Both the position numbers and the translations under genes were made by a program. From assembly GCA_934373455.1 (NCBI GenBank), contig CAKRON010000118.1:1-6658 (forward strand): 6,658 nucleotides of DNA, read 5' to 3'. The stretch comes from an uncultured Marvinbryantia sp. (lineage in GTDB: Bacteria > Bacillota > Clostridia > Lachnospirales > Lachnospiraceae). Below the pieces are notes generated by a model. It saw only the letters and a program-made list of their open reading frames with translations, was not told where the DNA came from and ran no database searches. Below, piece by piece: positions 1 through 5,234 of the stretch. The number at the start of each line of letters is the position of its first letter. Within the stretch, counting starts at the first letter, position 1.

Positions 1-449
1 TCCATAAGCTGCTTGTATATCTTCTCCATTCCTTCTACAAATGGATCTGCTTTGGCTTCTTCGGGCACTGCTGTCAGTCCACGTTCAAAGTTATCAATCA
101 CTGGAAGGATCTGCTCGATTACGCTTTTCGCACCCATCTCAAACATACCGGCTTTTTCTTTTTCAGAACGCTTCCGGAAGTTCTCAAATTCAGCCATCTG
201 ACGTTTTACTCGATCTGTCAGTTCTTCCACTAACTCTGCATTTTTGTCTTTCTTTTCTTTTTTCCAGAACTTCTTTTCTTTCTTCTCTCCCTGTTCTGGC
301 TCTTCTTTTTCTTCTTTCACAGATTCAGCAGCTGCTTCTTCGCATTTCTGATCCGCCTCTGTATTCGGGTCGGTCTCTGTTATATTATCAGTAACCTCTT
401 CTGCAGCTTCTTCCATGTTCTTTTCCATGTTTTCTTCTGCCACTTTCAT
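1..449 (-). CDS. grpE: GrpE, nucleotide exchange factor for DnaK (3' end cut by window edge)
   Basis: GrpE is the cytoplasmic co-chaperone that releases ADP from DnaK, so that client proteins are freed and the chaperone cycle restarts. The 149 visible residues start at ATG 449-447, with AAAGGTGG five bases upstream as ribosome binding site. Residues 1 to about 70 are a charged, Glu/Lys-rich and probably disordered tail, typical of Firmicutes GrpE. Residues 71-100 begin the long dimerising helix and contain the family signature AEFENFRKRSEKEK (residues 86-99). Residues 110-124 (VIEQILPVIDNFERG) are the second conserved block. The frame is still open at base 1. Family members are usually about 190-220 residues, so roughly the last quarter to third, with the DnaK-contacting beta domain, is missing. 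The gene starts 32 bp after hrcA and no terminator lies between them, so it is the second gene of the CIRCE-controlled operon. dnaK would be expected next, beyond the edge. Confidence 0.96.
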   Translation of the reverse strand, partial: MKVAEENMEKNMEEAAEEVTDNITETDPNTEADQKCEEAAAESVKEEKEEPEQGEKKEKKFWKKEKKDKNAELVEELTDRVKRQMAEFENFRKRSEKEKAGMFEMGAKSVIEQILPVIDNFERGLTAVPEEAKADPFVEGMEKIYKQLM

Positions 450-481
450 CGACCACCTTTCTATTCTATCATTTCCTGATT

Positions 482-1510
482 CTACTGATCTTCAAAGACA
501 TTGTCTAACTGATTCTTTAAAACTTTCAGTGAATCAACGACTTTTTCATAATCCATTCTTTTCGGTCCGATAATTCCTATCGTTCCCTTAATGCCGCTTC
601 CCAATTCATACGTTGCAGTAACTACACTGCAGTCTTTCATATTCTGAATCGGAGCTTCATTACCTATATAAACCTGAATTCCTGTATCAGATGTCTGAGT
701 CATACTTTCAGAAACCAAACTGGCCAGTTCTTTCTTTTCTTCAAATGTACTGATCAGTTCACTGGCTTTTGAACTATCCGAAAGTTCCGGATACTTGAAG
801 ATGTTCGTTGCACCACTGGTGTAAATCTCAACTCCATCCTCCATCTGTATAGTCTCAGCCACTGCATCCAGAACTCTGCTCACCACATCGCTGTGGATAC
901 CTGCCTGCTCTTTTAATTTTGTAATTAATCCCAGATTAATTTCTTCTATCGCAAGCCCATTGAGTCCTGTGTTTAACAGTATATTCAGTTTCAATAGCAT
1001 CTCATTGTTCAGACCATGTTCAAAATTCAGCATCTTGTTTTTCACAATATTACCTTCGGTCACAATCACCGCCAGGAGCTGTGTCTCGCTGATAATGGAA
1101 AGCTGTATAAATTTCAGCTTCGTTCTATGATACTGAGGTGTGGAAATCATGGTTGCATAATTCGTATTATTTGCCAGAACCTTTACAACCTGCTTTAACA
1201 CAGATTCCATTCGATCCTGCTTCTGAATCATCATGTTCTGTATTTCTTTGACTTCCTTATCTTTCTGCTCCATCAAATAATCTACATACATTCGATAACC
1301 CTGATCTGATGGAATTCTTCCTGCAGATGTATGCGGCTGTATAATTAACCCCATCTCTTCCAGATCTGCCATCTCATTCCGAATCGTTGCTGAACTTAAG
1401 TTTAAGTCTGCGTATTTTGAAATTGTTCTGGATCCTACCGGTTCGCCGGTCTCCAGATAAGTTTTAATGATAGCATTAAAAATTTTCCATTTTCTATCAT
1501 CCAGACGCAT
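482..1510 (-). CDS. hrcA: HrcA, heat-inducible transcriptional repressor
   Basis: HrcA represses the class I heat-shock operons by binding CIRCE operators; in the family its active fold depends on GroEL. The 342-residue product matches the usual length (about 340). Residues 1 to about 75 are the winged-helix DNA-binding part, with GEPVGSRTIS (22-31), SSATIRNEM (39-47) and HTSAGRIPSDQGYR (60-73), all family signatures. The middle is the GAF-like dimerisation region with its inserted segment. The C-terminus carries VVTATYELGSG and GPKRMDY (315-321), also diagnostic. I chose ATG 1510-1508 because AAAGGAGG lies 7 nt upstream. The in-frame ATG two codons earlier (1516-1514) is only one base from that site. 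An in-frame GTG at 1537 lies inside the CIRCE operator and has no ribosome binding site. The gene is first in the hrcA-grpE operon, is autoregulated through CIRCE, and is divergent from the SGNH hydrolase gene. Confidence 0.97.
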   Translation of the reverse strand: MRLDDRKWKIFNAIIKTYLETGEPVGSRTISKYADLNLSSATIRNEMADLEEMGLIIQPHTSAGRIPSDQGYRMYVDYLMEQKDKEVKEIQNMMIQKQDRMESVLKQVVKVLANNTNYATMISTPQYHRTKLKFIQLSIISETQLLAVIVTEGNIVKNKMLNFEHGLNNEMLLKLNILLNTGLNGLAIEEINLGLITKLKEQAGIHSDVVSRVLDAVAETIQMEDGVEIYTSGATNIFKYPELSDSSKASELISTFEEKKELASLVSESMTQTSDTGIQVYIGNEAPIQNMKDCSVVTATYELGSGIKGTIGIIGPKRMDYEKVVDSLKVLKNQLDNVFEDQ

Positions 1511-1530
1511 CCTCATACCTCCTTTGGTTG

Positions 1531-1557
1531 TTAGCACTCGTCACTCTTGAGTGCTAA
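1531..1557. promoter_or_regulatory. CIRCE operator (HrcA binding site)
   Basis: This is an exact match to the CIRCE consensus: TTAGCACTC, a 9-bp spacer (GTCACTCTT), then GAGTGCTAA. It lies about 14 bp downstream of the predicted hrcA -10 hexamer and about 20 bp upstream of the chosen hrcA start codon, so it falls within the start region and leader of the hrcA-grpE transcript. HrcA bound here would block initiation or clearance. The palindrome would also form a stem-loop in the 5' leader of the mRNA, as is known for CIRCE elements elsewhere. Confidence 0.98.
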
Positions 1558-1570
1558 TTTCCATGACCTT

Positions 1571-1599
1571 AAGATATCACCTGTGTTTCGAAATGTCAA
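1571..1599 (-). promoter_or_regulatory. Sigma-A type promoter of hrcA-grpE
   Basis: On the minus strand a perfect -35 TTGACA (1599-1594) is separated by exactly 17 bp from TATCTT (1576-1571), which matches the -10 consensus at 4 of 6 positions. Transcription would start near 1564, a few bases before CIRCE, which is the classic arrangement for a vegetative promoter repressed by HrcA. The strong -35 and optimal spacing suggest high activity once repression is lifted. Confidence 0.85.
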
Positions 1600-1617
1600 T
1601 AGTCTTTTTACTTTTAT

Positions 1618-1645
1618 TTGACTTTTTTTGGAAATATGCTAAACT
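1618..1645 (+). promoter_or_regulatory. Predicted promoter of the SGNH hydrolase gene
   Basis: TTGACT (1618-1623), a 16-bp spacer rich in T, and TAAACT (1640-1645) preceded by TG one base away (1637-1638, extended -10) form a plausible sigma-A promoter on the plus strand. Its -35 lies 18 bp from the -35 of the divergent hrcA promoter, so the two polymerase sites nearly abut. The -10 call is supported indirectly: the 9-mer TGCAAAGGA starts exactly 12 nt after it, as at the promoter of the CHAP gene. Confidence 0.65.
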
Positions 1646-1657
1646 TTCATTACAAAC

Positions 1658-1693
1658 TGCAAAGGATCGACACATCTGATCCGTTTTGCAACT
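1658..1693 (+). promoter_or_regulatory. Leader hairpin / candidate operator upstream of the SGNH gene
   Basis: TGCAAA (1658-1663) pairs with TTTGCA (1685-1690), and GGATC (1664-1668) pairs with GATCC (1678-1682). This makes an 11-bp stem with a 2-nt bulge and a 9-nt loop, very close to the predicted transcription start. No U-tract follows, so it is not an obvious terminator. The left arm TGCAAAGGA and the right-end TGCAACT (1687-1693) recur in the leader of the convergent CHAP gene. It could be a transcript-stabilising 5' hairpin, a small RNA switch, or a palindromic DNA site for a regulator; the sequence does not decide which. I do not recognise a known riboswitch class. Confidence 0.5.
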
Positions 1694-1721
1694 GACATTC
1701 ATTTAAAGAAAGGATTTTGTA

Positions 1722-2444
1722 ATGAAATTTCGAAATTATCTCACCATTTTCCTTGCAACTGTGTCTATATTTCTGTTGCTTGCCCTCGCCGGTTATCTGA
1801 CTTATATCAATACAGATGACTCTAATCCAATCAAACAAACCGTTACGGATTTTCTCCCTGATCTTCCTTTTCTAGGGGAAAGTAAAACAGAAACTGAAGT
1901 AACTCCAGCCGCAGAAACAGAGTCTTTACAGACATCCGCTTCTGCGGTATCTGTTTCACCGTGTTCCGCTATTTTTGTAGGCGATTCAAGAACGGTCAGT
2001 ATGGGCCGGGCTCTTCAGGATGATTGTACTTATATTGGAAAAGATGGGGAAGGTTATCAATGGTTTTCTTCCAACGGTGTAGCCGAACTTGCTCTTGCAC
2101 TTGAAACTGATCCTACAAAGCCTGTGATCTATAATCTTGGTGTTAATGATACCGAAAATGCAGATTTATATGTAGCGCTATACAAAAATCTTGCAGCACA
2201 ATATTCTGACACTCCATTCTTTTACCTCTCGGTAAATCCCCTGTCGGATGATTCTGATTTCAATACTTCCAATGATATGATTCAGACTTTTAATCAGACT
2301 ATTCAACAGGCATTTCCGGAACAATATTTAAATTGTTATGATTATTTGACAGAACACGGATTTGAAACAGTCGATGGGCTTCATTATACAGAAGAAACTT
2401 CAAAGATTATCCATGATTTTGTAATTGAACAAATTTTTTCATAG
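1722..2444 (+). CDS. Membrane-anchored SGNH/GDSL-family hydrolase
   Basis: The 240-residue protein has an N-terminal hydrophobic segment (about residues 7-28) after a short basic start (MKFR), so it is probably anchored with its domain outside the cell. An acidic, Thr/Ser/Glu-rich linker follows (about 30-80). The rest is an SGNH hydrolase fold: block I is FVGDSRT, with Ser89 as nucleophile; block III is GVND (140-143), whose Asn142 would be the oxyanion residue; block V is DGLH (218-221), giving Asp218 and His221 of the triad. Family members are esterases or deacetylases acting on lipids, acetylated sugars or cell-wall polymers. The substrate cannot be read from the sequence, though a surface glycan role would fit the CHAP neighbour (inference). 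The start ATG has AAAGGA 7-8 nt upstream. The gene has its own promoter, is divergent from hrcA, and converges on the CHAP gene across a shared terminator. No gene symbol is assignable. Confidence 0.85.
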   Translation: MKFRNYLTIFLATVSIFLLLALAGYLTYINTDDSNPIKQTVTDFLPDLPFLGESKTETEVTPAAETESLQTSASAVSVSPCSAIFVGDSRTVSMGRALQDDCTYIGKDGEGYQWFSSNGVAELALALETDPTKPVIYNLGVNDTENADLYVALYKNLAAQYSDTPFFYLSVNPLSDDSDFNTSNDMIQTFNQTIQQAFPEQYLNCYDYLTEHGFETVDGLHYTEETSKIIHDFVIEQIFS

Positions 2445-2462
2445 GCTCCACTTGAACAAAAC

Positions 2463-2506
2463 TGGGCGCTGCTCATAGATTCATAACCATCTATGAGCAG
2501 CGCCCA
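2463..2506. terminator. Bidirectional intrinsic terminator between the convergent SGNH and CHAP genes
   Basis: A perfect 18-bp inverted repeat (2463-2480 and 2489-2506) with an 8-nt loop and a GC-rich base (TGGGCGCTGCTC and its complement) lies 18 bp past the SGNH stop and 16 bp past the CHAP stop. On the minus strand the stem is followed by GTTTTGTTC, a good U-tract; on the plus strand the tail is a looser T-rich ATTCTCATTTCTTC. It should therefore end both transcripts, more efficiently for the CHAP gene. Confidence 0.9.
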
Positions 2507-2522
2507 TTCTCATTTCTTCAGA

Positions 2523-3866
2523 TTAGATCAAATAAATATATCCCAGCAGCTTTCTTCCACCTGCCCAGTTATAAATACTCTGATATTTAAATATGATGTT
2601 GGAACGGCTTGCATTCGGGATCGTTGTTCCAAATGCATAACCAGATTCTGATACATATGGCACACCATTCACAATATTCTCAACGACTGCAATATGTGCA
2701 TCTCCTGATGCACCATAATTGAATATCGCCAGTGCACCGATCTTCGGTGTAGTTCCGAAACTAAACACACGCTTAGTAGCATTGGTATTATATATACCCA
2801 CCGGATCTCCTCCGAAAATAGCCTGTACTTTTGATACATTACCGCCGGCATTTGCTACAATCTCCATTGCCCGTCCACATGCATACCAGGTACAGTTTCC
2901 AAGAACGTAGTAATTTGCATAATACTTCTGTCCTGTCGGAGCCAGACTGTTATACTTATAATAAATATTATAAGATGAATTATAATAGTATGCATTAGAT
3001 ACCGATGGTCTTCCTGTTCTTGCCTTAAATCCTGAAGGCTGTGTCACGATTCCATTATAATCCAGACTGGTACTTGTTCCGGTTGTACCGTTTCCACCTG
3101 TTGAACCATTGCTGATATTATTGCCATTCTTTACTGTAATGGTTCTTTTAATAAGAGTTGTATTGGTACCCTTGATATCTACAGCATTTACATAAAACGT
3201 ATATGTACCTGCCGTCAGGTAATTGAACGTCATAGCATTATCCAATGCGGAATTCTTCAAATTATAACTCTTCTTATTATTCAAAGAAACCGTCTTTGCA
3301 CATACAGCCTTATTGCTGCTATTCAGAATTCTGGCCGTCACACTCTTCAGATTATAAGTAGATGTGATGTTTCCTCCCAATGAATAGGCTGCTCCGGCAT
3401 TTAATGTAATATTGCTTCCCGGCAGCGGATTGGTGATCTTGATCGTTCCCTTTGCTGTCGTAGAAGTAGTTGCCCCGGCAACGGTAAACTTCTTATTCAG
3501 AACTCTCTTTTTAACACCTTTGGCATTATAAGCACAAATTCTGTAATAATACTTTCCAGGTGCCAGCTTGTCAAATACCAGATATGGATCTGCCCTTCTC
3601 AGATCATAAGTTTTGGCATTCGGTCTTGCCTCATATCTTTGCAGACATTTCTTTCCTGTAGAATTATAAATAGTACATACTACCTTTGTCAGCTTCTCAT
3701 TTCCTCTGACAGTTCCTCTCACCGAAAAAAAAGCACCTTTCTTTATCGTTGTCGGCGAAGATACTCCTGTCTTTGACACCTTAAATGCTGCCTGGGCACT
3801 TACCGGTACTGCCAATACCAGAATCGCCAACAGTAACATCATGATGACTCTTTTTTGCTTCTTCAT
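2523..3866 (-). CDS. Secreted CHAP-domain cell-wall hydrolase with two Ig-like repeats
   Basis: The 447-residue product begins with a clear signal peptide (MKKQKR, a hydrophobic core, then VPVSAQA; cleavage near residue 26-27). Two tandem beta-rich repeats follow, at about residues 37-129 and 153-245. They share a pattern: KGAFFSVRGTV aligns with AGAAYSLGGNI, KTYDL with KSYNL, LAPGKYYY with LTAGTYTF, and both end in an FTV/ITV strand. A Gly/Asn/Ser/Thr linker (about 247-270) and a Tyr-rich stretch lead to a C-terminal CHAP domain. That domain has GNCTWYACGRA (nucleophile Cys325), DAHIAVVE (His391) and VSESGY (probable Glu407). CHAP enzymes cleave peptidoglycan amide or peptide bonds outside the cell; the repeats may bind wall polymers (inference). 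ATG 3866 is preferred because GGGAGG lies 4 nt before it. An in-frame TTG at 3884 lies upstream of that site and has no ribosome binding site of its own. There is no LPXTG motif, so it is probably secreted or held non-covalently. Confidence 0.9.
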   Translation of the reverse strand: MKKQKRVIMMLLLAILVLAVPVSAQAAFKVSKTGVSSPTTIKKGAFFSVRGTVRGNEKLTKVVCTIYNSTGKKCLQRYEARPNAKTYDLRRADPYLVFDKLAPGKYYYRICAYNAKGVKKRVLNKKFTVAGATTSTTAKGTIKITNPLPGSNITLNAGAAYSLGGNITSTYNLKSVTARILNSSNKAVCAKTVSLNNKKSYNLKNSALDNAMTFNYLTAGTYTFYVNAVDIKGTNTTLIKRTITVKNGNNISNGSTGGNGTTGTSTSLDYNGIVTQPSGFKARTGRPSVSNAYYYNSSYNIYYKYNSLAPTGQKYYANYYVLGNCTWYACGRAMEIVANAGGNVSKVQAIFGGDPVGIYNTNATKRVFSFGTTPKIGALAIFNYGASGDAHIAVVENIVNGVPYVSESGYAFGTTIPNASRSNIIFKYQSIYNWAGGRKLLGYIYLI

Positions 3867-3906
3867 ACTTCCTCCCTTTCGCAATCACGATACGTTTTGA
3901 AGAAAA

Positions 3907-3939
3907 AGTTGCATAGAATATTACTATTCCTTTGCAACT
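3907..3939 (-). promoter_or_regulatory. Leader hairpin / candidate operator upstream of the CHAP gene
   Basis: Read on the minus strand, AGTTGCA (3939-3933) pairs with TGCAACT (3913-3907), and GAAT (3929-3926) pairs with ATTC (3919-3916). This gives 7+4 bp around a small internal loop and a 6-nt apical loop. It begins within a few bases of the predicted transcription start. A T-run (TTTTT plus TCTTC) follows on the minus strand, so weak attenuation is possible, but the stem is short and AT-rich. The same TGCAAAGGA and TGCAACT blocks occur in the SGNH leader, which suggests a shared function. Confidence 0.5.
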
Positions 3940-3948
3940 AACACGGTT

Positions 3949-3977
3949 AGTATACTATAGGAATTCATTTAATGCAA
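3949..3977 (-). promoter_or_regulatory. Predicted promoter of the CHAP hydrolase gene
   Basis: On the minus strand, TTGCAT (3977-3972) is followed after exactly 17 bp by TATACT (3954-3949), a 5-of-6 match to the -10 consensus. Transcription would start near 3942, giving a leader of about 75 nt before ATG 3866. The gap back to hemW contains no convincing terminator, so some read-through from lepA-hemW cannot be excluded. Confidence 0.7.
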
Positions 3978-4032
3978 TATCTTTCAATATTTTTTTAACA
4001 TTTTTGTAAAAAATTACCAAATAAATTAATTG

Positions 4033-5181
4033 TCACAGAAACTCTGATAAGATCACATTACTGACAGAGATGCCATCATTTGTCAATCTGATGTACTCTG
4101 CGTTATTTTCCATAAGTCCCATATCCGTATACTTTTTTATGACTTTTCCATAAATCTGTTCTGCTGATACTCCATATTTCTTAAAAAATTCGGCTTTATT
4201 TACACCTTTCATCATACGCAGTCCCAAAATCATCGTTTCTTCCATTTCGTCCTGCCTGGTCAGTCTCTGCACCTCTTCTGTGATCTCTTTTTCCTCAAAA
4301 TAGCTTTTCATAGAACCGGTATTCTGATACCGCACATGATTCAAAAGCGATGCTGCACCAAGTCCAAATCCTTTGTATTGTGTCCCATTCCAATAGCCAC
4401 AATTATGACGACATTCTTTTCCTTCTTTTGCATAATTGGATATTTCATATCTGTGATAACCATTTTGCTTTAGTAATACTCGCGTATCTTCATACATCCA
4501 TCGTTCTTCTTCTTCCGAAGGAAGCAGATTCTGAGGTTCATCCTCTGCCCGTTTTCTGTCCGCTTCCGCATATTTCCCATAAAATGGGGTCCCTTCTTCG
4601 ATAATAAGGCTATAAGCTGAAATATGTTCCGGCTGTAGCTGCACCACTTTTTCTAAAGTATTCTGATAACTCTGTCTCGTCTGACCAGGCAGCGCCGACA
4701 TCAGATCCACATTAATATTTGTAAATCCAGACTTTCTGGCCAGCTCATAATTTTTCAGGAACTCCTCCCAGGTGTGAATTCGCCCCAGAATCTTTAATTC
4801 CTGATTATTTGCTGACTGTAGTCCAAAACTGATCCGATTTATTCCATATTCCCGATATGCAAGAAGTTTTTCCTCATCTATCGTCCCTGGATTACACTCT
4901 ATACTTACTTCTTTCCATTCTTTTTGCATAGATACCTTCTTTATCGTATCCATTATGTGTCCAATCTCTTCTGCCGGAAGAATCGATGGTGTACCGCCAC
5001 CAATAAAAATTGTTGATACACAGCTGTCATCAAAACCATTCCAGCTTTCTATCTCTTTGCATAATCTCTCGACATACGCTTTTTGTACTTCCCGGCTTTC
5101 TGCAAAAGATAAAAAATCGCAATAGCTGCATTTTTTTTTGCAAAAAGGAATATGTATATATATCTCCATTTCTCTTTTCAT
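4033..5181 (-). CDS. hemW: HemW, radical SAM heme chaperone (formerly called oxygen-independent coproporphyrinogen III oxidase-like)
   Basis: The 382-residue protein has the radical SAM cluster motif CKKKCSYC (Cys14, Cys18, Cys21) followed by DF. The HemW type lacks the extra cysteine that true HemN has after this motif. Other family blocks are GGGTPS (61-66), ECNPGT (95-100), NRISFGLQS (115-123), ALPGQT (163-168), SAYSLIIEEGTPF (188-200) and EISNYAKEG (246-254). The C-terminal helical domain ends in VSNVILSEFL. HemW binds heme and delivers it to hemoproteins; it is not expected to decarboxylate coproporphyrinogen. The start ATG 5181 has GGAGAG 9 nt upstream (5196-5191). An alternative ATG four codons later has a poorer site, although its product would begin MEIYIHIPFC as many HemW proteins do. 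It follows lepA by 48 bp, the usual Firmicutes order, and lacks a separate visible promoter. Confidence 0.94.
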   Translation of the reverse strand: MKREMEIYIHIPFCKKKCSYCDFLSFAESREVQKAYVERLCKEIESWNGFDDSCVSTIFIGGGTPSILPAEEIGHIMDTIKKVSMQKEWKEVSIECNPGTIDEEKLLAYREYGINRISFGLQSANNQELKILGRIHTWEEFLKNYELARKSGFTNINVDLMSALPGQTRQSYQNTLEKVVQLQPEHISAYSLIIEEGTPFYGKYAEADRKRAEDEPQNLLPSEEEERWMYEDTRVLLKQNGYHRYEISNYAKEGKECRHNCGYWNGTQYKGFGLGAASLLNHVRYQNTGSMKSYFEEKEITEEVQRLTRQDEMEETMILGLRMMKGVNKAEFFKKYGVSAEQIYGKVIKKYTDMGLMENNAEYIRLTNDGISVSNVILSEFL

Positions 5182-5196
5182 TTTCTAATTCTCTCC

Positions 5197-5234
5197 ATTA
5201 GGAAAAGGGCCTTTTACAGCCCTTTTTTCCTAAT
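5197..5234 (-). terminator. Hairpin overlapping the lepA stop codon: partial terminator or attenuator before hemW
   Basis: Arms at 5219-5234 and 5197-5210 pair as ATTAGGAAAA..GGGC with GCCCTTTTCCTAAT, leaving two extra A residues in the 5' arm and an 8-nt loop. The inner GGGC/GCCC stem is followed by TTTTCC on the minus strand, giving a short U-tract. The lepA stop codon (5232-5230) is inside the 5' arm, and the hemW ribosome binding site directly abuts the 3' arm. Ribosomes ending lepA translation would open the structure, so it could terminate some transcripts or tune hemW expression. The opposite strand has a longer T6 tract, but no gene reads into it from that side. Confidence 0.6.

Noticed and set aside
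41..394. Plus-strand open frame of 117 codons rich in Leu and Ser.
   Set aside because: It is antisense to grpE; the apparent composition reflects the complement of Glu/Lys codons. It has no ribosome binding site, and the minus frame is an unmistakable GrpE.
1658..1693. SGNH leader hairpin as a known riboswitch (c-di-GMP, c-di-AMP or similar) or a T-box.
   Set aside because: It is far too short and lacks the conserved cores of those classes; only a simple bulged stem-loop is visible.
1650..1838. Minus-strand open frame overlapping the start of the SGNH gene.
   Set aside because: It overlaps the SGNH start and leader, shows no recognisable domain or ribosome binding site, and conflicts with the well-supported plus-strand gene.
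1658..3939. Inverted leader similarities as terminal inverted repeats of a transposon carrying the SGNH and CHAP genes.
   Set aside because: There is no transposase, the similarity is limited to short blocks placed at fixed distance from promoters, and no target-site duplication is evident.
3991..4013. AT-only inverted repeat (TTTTTTAACA, 4-nt loop, TGTAAAAAA) downstream of hemW, considered as a hemW terminator.
   Set aside because: The stem has almost no GC pairs and a bulge, and on the minus strand it is followed by A residues rather than a U-tract, so it is not a credible intrinsic terminator.
4350..4604. Plus-strand 84-codon open frame inside hemW.
   Set aside because: It lies fully within the conserved catalytic region of hemW on the other strand, with no initiation signals.
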